The position numbers and the translations under genes are program-made. Positions 1-6,557 of a stretch of DNA of 34,760 nucleotides are shown piece by piece. The stretch is from a virus. The notes beneath the pieces are model-generated. The model worked only from the letters and a program-made list of their open reading frames with translations. It ran no database searches and was not told the origin of the DNA. The stretch lies in the IMG/VR virus record IMGVR_UViG_3300046328_000417, positions 1 through 34,760 of that record, one strand, 5' to 3'. Within the stretch, counting starts at the first letter, position 1. Each line of letters starts with the position of its first letter.

Positions 1-352
1 TTTTTAATGTGAGCGGTATGCCATTAAACCAAAACGCCATGCCTTCAGCTTCTTTACTTTTCGGATCGATTTCCTCTGCACACAATGAGCCGCCTTCTAT
101 GAAAGCCGATAGGATTTTAGGTTGATCGTCGCCATCCCATGTGGCTTCCTCACCCACTGTAAATTCTACCTTGATACCGTGGTCACTGGTGACAGTGTAA
201 TAATCGTATGAGTCGCGTATTTCATGTGTGAATTTCATTTTATTTTCCTTTCTGTTACAGAACACGCGGTGCTTGCGTTCAGCGGTTGCTCTTAAAACTG
301 GTTTTTTGAAATAATACCAATAGCCCATAATCTTCCATGCGGTTTGCTTCAT
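1..352 (-). CDS. hypothetical protein, 3' end beyond window
   Basis: An open frame without a stop runs leftward off the window edge. Two starts are credible and in frame. ATG at 352 overlaps the stop of the upstream gene as ATGA and has an AAGGGA-like ribosome-binding site. ATG at 238 has an even clearer site (AGAAAGGAAAAT). From 238 the product begins MKFTHEIRDSYDYYTV and is acidic, while the 38 residues added by the 352 start are strongly basic and aromatic. The two parts may once have been separate small genes. I do not recognise the family. It is the third gene of a leftward mini-operon. Confidence 0.6.
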   Translation of the reverse strand, partial: MKQTAWKIMGYWYYFKKPVLRATAERKHRVFCNRKENKMKFTHEIRDSYDYYTVTSDHGIKVEFTVGEEATWDGDDQPKILSAFIEGGSLCAEEIDPKSKEAEGMAFWFNGIPLTLK

Positions 353-459
353 AATTTATTTCCCTTTAGTGTCATAAGTGAGCGAATGGTTAAGTCTGTT
401 ATCGTCTGCGCCGCTGCCAATCGCTTGCGGCATATCCATATTTCTAAATCAAAGCTCAT
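349..459 (-). CDS. small hypothetical protein (36 aa)
   Basis: A 36-residue frame starts MSFDLEIWICRKRLAAAQ and is predicted to be a short amphipathic helix. Its ATG overlaps the stop of the preceding gene (ATGA at 459-456), and its own TGA overlaps the next ATG at 352. A purine-rich site (GAGGAGGA) lies a few bases upstream of the start, inside the preceding gene. The double start/stop overlaps and good ribosome-binding site are the evidence for translation. No family is recognised. Confidence 0.55.
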   Translation of the reverse strand: MSFDLEIWICRKRLAAAQTITDLTIRSLMTLKGNKL

Positions 460-581
460 TGTGCGTCCTCCTCTTGATCGTCTTCAATATCAAATGTTGC
501 CAGCTTTGCCACAATCTCAGCAAGCGCGTGTTTGCATGAGCGGTCATTGAATGCGTATGGGCTTGGCTTTCTGTTTTTCAT
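456..581 (-). CDS. small hypothetical protein (41 aa)
   Basis: This is the first gene of the leftward mini-operon. The frame begins MKNRKPSPYAFNDRSCKHAL and has an acidic C-terminus (DIEDDQEEDAQ). The start is preceded by AAGAAAGGGAATAAGACG, a good ribosome-binding site at normal spacing. A promoter candidate at 671-643 points toward it. No family is recognised, and with so short a protein the case rests on context. Confidence 0.55.
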   Translation of the reverse strand: MKNRKPSPYAFNDRSCKHALAEIVAKLATFDIEDDQEEDAQ

Positions 582-642
582 CGTCTTATTCCCTTTCTTA
601 CTTCGAGAAACAATCTTGCTCGCTTCCCCTCTCTATAAAACC

Positions 643-671
643 ATCATCTCACACATTTAAAACAATGTCAA
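643..671 (-). promoter_or_regulatory. promoter candidate for leftward genes
   Basis: On the minus strand there is a perfect -35 box TTGACA (671-666), a 17-base spacer, and GATGAT (648-643) as -10 with a TGTG stretch just before it. Transcription would start near 636 and reach the first small gene at 581. The -35 lies inside one of the recurring TGTCAACA words, so a protein binding that word could control the promoter. The -10 matches the consensus at only four of six positions. Confidence 0.45.
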
Positions 672-905
672 CAAAAAAATATATTTTTATTTTATATTTT
701 ATTCAGACCGGTGAAATTATCTATATTTATTATTATACACGATTAAAATATACTTTTCAGTATTATGCAAACGAGGTAACAAAATCGCAAAACTTTTGTT
801 GACATCCAAAACCACGGTCACAGCCAAGGTGACGAGGTAACGGATTTTCAGAAAATACCCCCCCCCCCAACTATATCAGTATCATTAGGGGTTAAGGCAT
901 AGTTT

Positions 906-935
906 TTGTTACCTATATATATATATTTATATAAT
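906..935 (+). promoter_or_regulatory. promoter candidate for late operon
   Basis: TTGTTA (906-911) and a consensus TATAAT (930-935) are separated by 18 bases, which would start a transcript near 942. The -35 overlaps a partial AGGTAAC word on the opposite strand (914-908), and the leader would run through the tandem repeats before the small terminase gene. In such AT-rich DNA, TATAAT occurs easily by chance, so this is tentative. Confidence 0.35.
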
Positions 936-970
936 AATATAATAATAATAAGGGGTTACGTGTTTTTGTT

Positions 971-1013
971 GAGGTAACAAGATGTCAACAAACGAGGTAA
1001 CAAAGTGTCAACA
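971..1013 (+). repeat. tandem 20-bp repeat, 23-bp period
   Basis: Two copies of GAGGTAACAA-nn-TGTCAACA lie at 971-990 and 994-1013, differing only at the two central bases. Each unit joins the two words that recur singly elsewhere in this control region. A period of 23 bases is about two helical turns, so bound proteins would sit on roughly the same face of the DNA. Confidence 0.75.
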
Positions 1014-1108
1014 GAATGGCGATTTTCCAAAAATCCGTTACCTCGTAATTTTATTGCGCGTTTCGGCGGGTGTTGCGTGTTTTGCGGCGGTTGTGTTATG
1101 GTGATTGT

Positions 1109-1600
1109 ATGAGTGATTTTAACGCCAATGATGACGAGGATGCGCCGTGGTTGCAAGTGGCGGTTGCCGGTAATGCCGCCAGTAGCGACACTGCAAGGCG
1201 CGGCGCGAATGTAGCTGACAGCGACAAAGAGATAGACAACGCAACCCTGCGAAACATGGCACGCCAAACCCTCGCAACCCTGATTGACGACATGCAGCAA
1301 AACCCGTCCGCATTCAAGCCTAACGAGATCATAGCCGCGATACGTGAAGCCCTCGACCGCACAGAAGGCAAGGCGGCGCAGACTCTCAACGTCGAGAGCA
1401 AGGCAACAGTTACGCACGAACACATCATGAGTATAGCGCCCGCCGATGCGTATCGTATGCTCCTAGATGGCGGCACCATAGTAGACCTCGCGGCCAGCCA
1501 GCCGGCACTACCGCACCACACTCGCCCAAATCTGAACGGGGGGGATATGCGGAAATCGGGCGGCGGGGTGTATGTATTGGCAAGCACCCCCACAAATTAA
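1109..1600 (+). CDS. terS: terminase small subunit (probable)
   Basis: The 163-residue product begins MSDFNANDDEDAPW. The small terminase subunit recognises phage DNA and loads the large subunit for packaging. The assignment rests on position directly before the large terminase and on a central helical segment at about residues 60-100 that includes EALDRTEGKAAQ, a pattern I know from phage small terminases. ATG 1109 was preferred over an in-frame GTG at 1070 because the added residues (CGRRL-like, Cys-containing) look like non-coding DNA. Neither start has a strong ribosome-binding site. Long frames on the opposite strand here are shadows. Confidence 0.65.
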   Translation: MSDFNANDDEDAPWLQVAVAGNAASSDTARRGANVADSDKEIDNATLRNMARQTLATLIDDMQQNPSAFKPNEIIAAIREALDRTEGKAAQTLNVESKATVTHEHIMSIAPADAYRMLLDGGTIVDLAASQPALPHHTRPNLNGGDMRKSGGGVYVLASTPTN

Positions 1601-1624
1601 CTATCAAAAATTAGGAATTACACT

Positions 1625-3142
1625 ATGGAAATTAACTGGAAAAGCCCTGATTACGATGCGGTGTATGCTGAGAGGCGGGATCGTTTGATGCGGTTGCGCC
1701 AGGATCCTGCATTGCTTGCGGGGTTGCGGGAATATTACAAGGATCGGCCTGCGGATTTTGTGAACGACTGGGGGTGTACGGTTGATCCTAGGAATGCGGA
1801 GTTGGGGAGGAGTGCTGTAGTTCCGTTTTTGTTATTTCCAAAGCAGCGGGAGTTTATTGACTGGCTGTATGACCGGTGGCGCGGGAGGGAGAAGGGCTTG
1901 GTGTATAAGAGCCGCGATATGGGTATTAGTTGGTGTTGTGTGGCGTTTGGGGTGTGGATGTGGTTATTCCATGAGGGGAGTGTGGTTGGGTATGGGAGCC
2001 GCAAGGAGGAGTATGTTGACGAGCTGGGGGACCCGAAAAGTTTGTTCTGGAAGGTGCGTGAGTTTGTGAAGATGCTGCCTGCTGAGTTTAGGCCTGAGCA
2101 GTGGACGGCGCCATTCATGAAGGTGTTGAATGGTGATAATGGGAGTGTGATTGTGGGCGAGGCTGGGAATAGCATTGGCCGTGGCAACAGGACGTCGATT
2201 TATTTTGTGGATGAGAGCGCTCACCTGCCGAATCAGGAGATGGTGGATGCGGCGTTGAGTGCGACGACGAATTGCCGTATTGACGTGAGTACGCCGCTGA
2301 GTGCTGGCGGTTTGTTTGAGCGGAAGGTGATGGCGGGGAGGATACCGCTGTTTACGTTTCCATGGAAGGACGACCCGAGGAAGGATGAGGCGTGGTATAA
2401 GCGCCAGTGCGAGGAGTTAGATCCGGTTGTGGTGGCGCAGGAGATTGACCTGAACCCGATGGCGAGTATTAGCAACGTGCTGCTGGATGGTCACGCGGTT
2501 ACTGGGGCGATGAATGGGCTGGTTTTGCCGCCAGAAGGATCAGGGCCGTGGATGATAGGGGTTGATGCCGCGCACGAGGGGAATGACGCCACGGTAATAC
2601 ACAGCAGGCGGGGGCGGTTAAATTTAGAGCAGATCGTGCTGAAGGGTCGGATAACGGGCGATGTTATAGCGGCGGCGGTTGAGCACCACTGCGATAAGCT
2701 GGTCTCCATGAAGGGAGAGATCGGGCAGATCGTTATCGAGTTAGATGGCCCAGGAACGAGCGTGTACGATTTCCTGAAGTTGGGTCGGTATAAGAGCGCG
2801 GTGAGGGGGATACACACGGGGGCGAGGCAGAAGGATGATAAGCACTACAACCTGCGAGCGTTGTTGTGGATGCGGGCGAAAGAGTATTTCGAGGAAGGCG
2901 GGGTTCACCTGCCGGATAATTTTGAGTTAAGGCAGCAGCTCTGTTCGATGCTGTATAATTTCAAGGACGGAATGTACCTGATGATGAGCAAGAAAGAGTA
3001 TAAAAAATTGTTCAAGAGATCGCCAGATAATGCGGATGCATTTGTGTTGACATTCAATCCGTATATGCCTAAAATGTATACGCGGGATAATGATCCCTTC
3101 AGATCGTATGAGAACAGTAAAGTAGGATGGATGGGGTATTAA
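1625..3142 (+). CDS. terL: terminase large subunit (ATPase/nuclease)
   Basis: The 505-residue motor protein cuts concatemeric phage DNA and pumps it through the portal. The ATPase half shows a Walker A variant KSRDMGIS (95-102) and a Walker B strand IYFVDE (192-197) with the catalytic Glu197. The nuclease half shows acidic residues in GVDAAHEGND (Asp314), IELDGPG (Asp374) and SPDNADAF (Asp468, Asp471), the RNase H-like arrangement of large terminases. Length is normal for the family. AGGA sits nine bases before the ATG. Its DNA is noticeably richer in G and in GGG/GTG codons than the genes that follow, which suggests a different ancestry for this segment. Confidence 0.95.
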   Translation: MEINWKSPDYDAVYAERRDRLMRLRQDPALLAGLREYYKDRPADFVNDWGCTVDPRNAELGRSAVVPFLLFPKQREFIDWLYDRWRGREKGLVYKSRDMGISWCCVAFGVWMWLFHEGSVVGYGSRKEEYVDELGDPKSLFWKVREFVKMLPAEFRPEQWTAPFMKVLNGDNGSVIVGEAGNSIGRGNRTSIYFVDESAHLPNQEMVDAALSATTNCRIDVSTPLSAGGLFERKVMAGRIPLFTFPWKDDPRKDEAWYKRQCEELDPVVVAQEIDLNPMASISNVLLDGHAVTGAMNGLVLPPEGSGPWMIGVDAAHEGNDATVIHSRRGRLNLEQIVLKGRITGDVIAAAVEHHCDKLVSMKGEIGQIVIELDGPGTSVYDFLKLGRYKSAVRGIHTGARQKDDKHYNLRALLWMRAKEYFEEGGVHLPDNFELRQQLCSMLYNFKDGMYLMMSKKEYKKLFKRSPDNADAFVLTFNPYMPKMYTRDNDPFRSYENSKVGWMGY

Positions 3143-3143
3143 T

Positions 3144-3440
3144 ATGGGAACGATTGTAATTGAGCAGTATAATGCACTGGGCAGCGCCGCCAACAGAGAC
3201 GCTCCAATTTATGATTTGCAATCTCTGCTAGTAACCACTGCAGACGCAACGACCAGCACCACGGCAGAGACGATAACTCTAGGGATCAACACGCGTGCGG
3301 TATCTATTTACGCACTCGAAAACCACCGCGTTCAGATTGGAGCGGATGCTGGTACGACATACGCGTTTATTCCGGCTGGAAGCGTTAAGGATTTTGGCGT
3401 AACGCCAGGGACGGTTCTTCAGTATAGATTGGATGCGTAA
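3144..3440 (+). CDS. conserved small phage protein, function unknown
   Basis: The 98-residue product begins MGTIVIEQYNALGS and ends with a beta-rich stretch (TYAFIPAGSVKDFGVTPG) suggesting a small beta-sandwich. No transmembrane segment or catalytic motif is visible. It follows the large terminase by one base, with GGATGGGG just upstream as ribosome-binding site. Position between terminase and portal suggests a virion or packaging accessory role, but I cannot name a function. Confidence 0.7.
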   Translation: MGTIVIEQYNALGSAANRDAPIYDLQSLLVTTADATTSTTAETITLGINTRAVSIYALENHRVQIGADAGTTYAFIPAGSVKDFGVTPGTVLQYRLDA

Positions 3441-3730
3441 TGTTGTCAGCAAAAGAGTTTCACGACGGTATCTATTCAGCGAATACCTATAATAACCTTA
3501 AAAAGAAGTTTCGGGATTTTGAGGTTAGGTATGTAGGCGTTCAAAATAAAGAAACTGTTTACCAAGTGCTGATTGACGCGGAAAATTCACAATATGTATT
3601 GTGGGACGCACCAATTAAGAATTTAGATAGAACGGTTAATGTTATTAAAAATGTTTATCCGGTTTTAAGAAGTGCTTTTTTTACTAAAAACGACAAAAAG
3701 AAATTCCCTAAGGATACTGGTAATGTATAA
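3440..3730 (+). CDS. hypothetical protein (96 aa)
   Basis: The product begins MLSAKEFHDGIYSANTYNNL and is rich in Lys, Tyr and Asn. Its start overlaps the preceding stop as TAATG. The DNA is much more AT-rich than the terminase gene, a change of composition that continues to about 3890 and may mark inserted accessory DNA. No recognised motif, signal or membrane segment. Confidence 0.65.
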   Translation: MLSAKEFHDGIYSANTYNNLKKKFRDFEVRYVGVQNKETVYQVLIDAENSQYVLWDAPIKNLDRTVNVIKNVYPVLRSAFFTKNDKKKFPKDTGNV

Positions 3731-3854
3731 GATATACAGAAAATCACCAAAAACAGTATGCGAATGGAAAAGATTAGTTGGTATTTCTGGCGGTAAAGAT
3801 TTAAGTATGTTTCGGGCGTCTTTTTGCAGTGTCGGAGGATTGTTTAATGTCTAA
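3723..3854 (+). CDS. hypothetical protein (43 aa)
   Basis: The frame begins MYKIYRKSPKTVCEWKRLVG. It starts inside the last codons of the preceding gene and ends inside the next tiny gene. AAGGAT lies about nine bases before the ATG. An in-frame upstream ATG at 3672 would lie wholly within the preceding gene and is less likely. The product is basic (pI high) with two cysteines. No family is recognised. Confidence 0.5.
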   Translation: MYKIYRKSPKTVCEWKRLVGISGGKDLSMFRASFCSVGGLFNV

Positions 3855-3891
3855 GAAAAAAGGCTGCAAAGGCGGCGGAAAAAAGAAATAA
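3847..3891 (+). CDS. 14-residue Lys/Gly-rich micropeptide
   Basis: The frame encodes MSKKKGCKGGGKKK followed by TAA. It is preceded by an ideal ribosome-binding site, GGAGG at 3834-3838, eight bases before the ATG, better than that of most genes around it. The peptide is eight lysines-plus-glycines-type sequence with one Cys, strongly cationic, with no room for a fold. Nucleic-acid binding or a structural additive to the head is conceivable. The strong initiation signal is the evidence that it is translated, since the short length alone would prove nothing. Confidence 0.5.
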   Translation: MSKKKGCKGGGKKK

Positions 3892-3894
3892 ATT

Positions 3895-3955
3895 CAGGTT
3901 TTGACCTGTCTTACATCTATGGCTTGCTTTCGTAAGCTTAACCCCTAGTTCTAGG
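3895..3955 (+). promoter_or_regulatory. three hairpins masking portal start region
   Basis: In 61 bases before the portal gene there are three stem-loops: CAGGT-TTTG-ACCTG (3895-3908), GCTTGC-TTTC-GTAAGC with one G-U pair (3922-3937), and CCTA-GTTC-TAGG (3944-3955, with further pairing inside). The last stem contains the AGG of AGGAA (3953-3957), the only Shine-Dalgarno candidate for the TTG start at 3966. This suggests that portal translation is held low or controlled by RNA structure. No U-run follows, so it is not an obvious terminator. Confidence 0.5.
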
Positions 3956-3965
3956 AATCGCGTCG

Positions 3966-6140
3966 TTGTCAGACGAGAAGATTATTGATCGTGCCGTTAA
4001 GCGTGCGGCCTATACACAGGAGATGCTTTCGGAAGTATATCGGAAGGCGTACGATGACCTGCGTTTTATCTCTGACACTCCTGGCGCTATGTGGGATGAG
4101 CAGGATTACTCTGCCAGATTAAAACGCAGCAAGCCCTGTTTGGAAATTGACCAGCTCAAGCAGTTTATCAATCAGGTGGCAAACGACAGCCGCATGAACA
4201 CCCCAAATATCGCTGTAATTCCCCATGCTGGTGGCTCTGATATTGAGACTGCGGAGATTATTGAGGGTTTAATCAAAGATATTGAGTATTACAGTAACGC
4301 GGACAGTGCGTACGATTTAGCTGTCACCAACGCGATTAAATGCTCGCTTGGATTTCTCCGTGTAGAGCACCGCTACGTAGACCAAGACAGCTTTGACCAA
4401 GAATTGTGCATAAAGCGCGTTCCATTCCCCTTGTCAGTGTATTTAGACCCAGACAGCACCGAAATTGACGGTTCAGACGCTAGATATGCATTTGTGTTTG
4501 AAGATATTACCATTGATGAGTTCAAATCACGCTACGGTGAAAAAGAAGCCATAAGTTTCGAGGCTAACAAGCCAACAGGCGGCAGCACAATAAGGGCCAA
4601 TCAAGAAACGGTGCGAATTGCTGAGTATTTTGAATTAATCGATGAGAAAAAGAAAATTTCCGTTGATGACATGGGTAATATTATCGACGGCGGTAAGGGC
4701 GGGCGCAGTCGTGAGGTTATAGTTAAGACGAAAGTAATGCGATACGTCCTGTCTGGTGCGGACGTGCTGGAAGAAAGCGTGTTTCCTGGTAAATATATTC
4801 CTATCGTTCCAGTTTACGGCGAAGAGTCGTTTATCGACGGACGCAAGCAGTATCAGAGCTTGATACGGAAGTCCAAAGACCCTCAGAGGCGTTATAACTA
4901 CTGGGCGTCTACTGAGGCTGACTTGTTGATGCGTGCGCCAAAGGGTATGTTCTTGGCTCCAGAAGGAGTTACGGAGCAGTACGCGCAAGACTATCAAAAT
5001 CCAGAAAAAGCCATGGTTTTGCGTTATAGCGCAACCGATTTAGAAGGTCGCGCTGCTAATCCTCCTCAGTATATACCGCCCCCACAGATCCCGTCTGGTA
5101 TCGTTGGAGCCATGCAGCAGGCACTAGAGGACATAAAGTCCACAATGGGGCTGTATAATGCGTTTTTGGGGCAAAGAAGCAACGAAACGTCCGGTGTGGC
5201 GATTAATGCTCGCAAACAGGAGGGAGACCGCGCTGTCTTCCATTTTACGGACAATTTGACCAAATCAATTTGCCATCTTGGAACGGTTATTGTGAATTGT
5301 TTCCCAGACATCTACGACACGCCAAGGATTGTTAAAATGGTGTCTAAAGAGGGCAAGGACAAGGATGTTGGCATTAATGGCGCTGTTGTCGAGGGGCAGA
5401 AACGGGATTACTATATCACAGAGGGCATTTACAACGTCCGTGTAGTAACGGGGCCAAACTACGCTACGCAGCGCCAACAGGCGGCAGAATTTTACCAAAA
5501 AGTGCTGCAAACTAACGTTGACCTTATGCCTGTTATCGGTGACTTGGCGTTTGAACATATGGATTTCCCAGGAGCTATTCAGATTAGCAACCGACTTAAG
5601 AAAACTATGGACCCAATGTTGCTGGATGACGGAGACAGGGCCGATCCTGCACTTATGGCGGCAGAGCAGAAAAGCATGGAGCTTGAGCAAATATTGCAGC
5701 AGATGCAGGGCGAAATGCAAATGTTGCAGAAAAAGTTAGATGACAAGCAGGCTGAAATTCAAGTTAAAATTATGGCTGAAAATAATGATGTTCAGGCCGA
5801 TCAAAATAAAAACGCCCTTGAATTACAAAAAATGCAGTTGGAAGAACGTAAATTGGCGGTGGAGTTTGAGTTAAAGCAAGCCGAGATTCAGCTAAAAGCG
5901 CGTGAGTTAGAGTTAAAACAGCAAGAAACTATCCTAAATGCCCAAACAGCACAAATGCAAGCGCAGCAACCAGCGAAGCAAGAGCAGGTTAAGCCAGACC
6001 CTTCTTTACAACCCGCGCAATCCGATAATTCAGAGGCCATGGCCTACGCATTGGCCGGAATTGCCCAGGCCATGAATAATACCGCTGCCCCAAAAAAAAT
6101 AATTCGCAACAAACAAGGTTTAATAGATCAAATAGTATAG
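3966..6140 (+). CDS. P22-like portal protein
   Basis: The 724-residue product matches the P22 gp1 portal in length (725) and in the stretch AEYFELIDEKKK ... GKYIPIVPVYGE ... DPQRRYN, where gp1 has the equivalent of IAEFYEVVEKKE ... EHIPIVPVFGE. Portal dodecamers form the DNA entry/exit channel at one capsid vertex and dock terminase and tail. Residues about 560-680 are a Gln/Glu/Lys-rich coiled coil, corresponding to the long helical barrel of P22-type portals. The start is an unusual TTG with AGGAA eight bases upstream, partly buried in a hairpin. Confidence 0.93.
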   Translation: MSDEKIIDRAVKRAAYTQEMLSEVYRKAYDDLRFISDTPGAMWDEQDYSARLKRSKPCLEIDQLKQFINQVANDSRMNTPNIAVIPHAGGSDIETAEIIEGLIKDIEYYSNADSAYDLAVTNAIKCSLGFLRVEHRYVDQDSFDQELCIKRVPFPLSVYLDPDSTEIDGSDARYAFVFEDITIDEFKSRYGEKEAISFEANKPTGGSTIRANQETVRIAEYFELIDEKKKISVDDMGNIIDGGKGGRSREVIVKTKVMRYVLSGADVLEESVFPGKYIPIVPVYGEESFIDGRKQYQSLIRKSKDPQRRYNYWASTEADLLMRAPKGMFLAPEGVTEQYAQDYQNPEKAMVLRYSATDLEGRAANPPQYIPPPQIPSGIVGAMQQALEDIKSTMGLYNAFLGQRSNETSGVAINARKQEGDRAVFHFTDNLTKSICHLGTVIVNCFPDIYDTPRIVKMVSKEGKDKDVGINGAVVEGQKRDYYITEGIYNVRVVTGPNYATQRQQAAEFYQKVLQTNVDLMPVIGDLAFEHMDFPGAIQISNRLKKTMDPMLLDDGDRADPALMAAEQKSMELEQILQQMQGEMQMLQKKLDDKQAEIQVKIMAENNDVQADQNKNALELQKMQLEERKLAVEFELKQAEIQLKARELELKQQETILNAQTAQMQAQQPAKQEQVKPDPSLQPAQSDNSEAMAYALAGIAQAMNNTAAPKKIIRNKQGLIDQIV

Positions 6141-6149
6141 GAGAATAAA

Positions 6150-6557
6150 ATGTCTGCATCTAATACCACCGAAAATGACCTAGCCCTTTATATCTTTGAC
6201 AGCACTGCGCCAAGTTGGGCTTCGGACGCAAACTTCTTTGTCCGTCTTCACTCATCTGATCCAGGTGAAGCAGGGACAGCGGTAACGAACGAAATTGCCT
6301 ACACCAGCTATGACGGCGTGGCTGTATCCCGCACTACTGGCTTTACGGTTAGCGGCAACACGGCAAGTAATGCGGCTCTTGTTCAGTTTCCAACTTGCAC
6401 AGGTAGCTCGGCAACAGCCACGCACTTTTCGGTGTGTACAACGCAGAACGGGGCGGGACAGATTATTGTGTCCGGCGCACTTACCTCATCATTGAACATC
6501 TCAAACGGTATTCAGCCTCAGTTTAACATTGGCGAATTGGATGTGGTAATTGACTAA
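6150..6557 (+). CDS. virion-associated beta-rich protein (probable)
   Basis: The 135-residue product contains LHSSDPGEAGTAVTNEIAY, close to the L.tadPGe.G...nEv.. signature seen in a common family of small phage structural proteins. The remainder is Thr/Ser/Gly-rich beta sequence. A TAGGAG ribosome-binding site precedes the ATG. It opens a block of accessory virion genes between portal and scaffold that P22 itself lacks. A capsid decoration or fibre role is plausible. It is not proved by sequence. Confidence 0.65.
   Translation: MSASNTTENDLALYIFDSTAPSWASDANFFVRLHSSDPGEAGTAVTNEIAYTSYDGVAVSRTTGFTVSGNTASNAALVQFPTCTGSSATATHFSVCTTQNGAGQIIVSGALTSSLNISNGIQPQFNIGELDVVID

Larger units (their letters stand above)
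832..1046. repeat. 25-bp inverted repeat flanking AT-rich core
   Basis: The segment 832-856 reads ACGAGGTAACGGATTTT, then two variable bases, then GAAAAT. The reverse complement of 1046-1022 reads the same apart from those two bases. Each arm also contains a small internal dyad (ATTTTC/GAAAAT on the left, GATTTT/AAAATC on the right). The arms face each other across about 160 bases that include the AT-rich tract and the tandem 20-mer, an arrangement expected for paired binding sites of one regulator or initiator. Confidence 0.7.
582..1108. promoter_or_regulatory. divergent control region / possible replication origin
   Basis: No convincing gene lies here. The region separates leftward small genes from the rightward late operon. 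It contains long A/T-only stretches (about 914-950), an 11-base C run (858-868), the word GAGGTAAC at 773, 834, 971 and 994 on the plus strand and at 1044-1037 on the minus strand, and the word TGTCAACA at 666, 983 and 1006 (plus) and 804-797 (minus). Iterated short words plus AT-rich DNA in a divergent intergenic region are typical of operator arrays or iteron-type origins. Which of these it is cannot be told from sequence alone. Confidence 0.6.

Noticed and set aside
344-802. Plus-strand frames of 68 and 83 codons near the left edge
   Set aside because: They lie opposite the leftward small genes or in AT-rich non-coding DNA, with no ribosome-binding site and low-complexity products.
956-1593. 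Two long minus-strand frames (about 155 and 165 codons) opposite the small terminase gene
   Set aside because: They are shadows of a codon-biased gene, have no ribosome-binding site, are Cys/Arg/Ser-rich and read across the control region.
3672-3722. Longer upstream start for the 43-residue gene
   Set aside because: The extension lies completely within the preceding gene in another frame and lacks a ribosome-binding site, whereas ATG 3723 has one.
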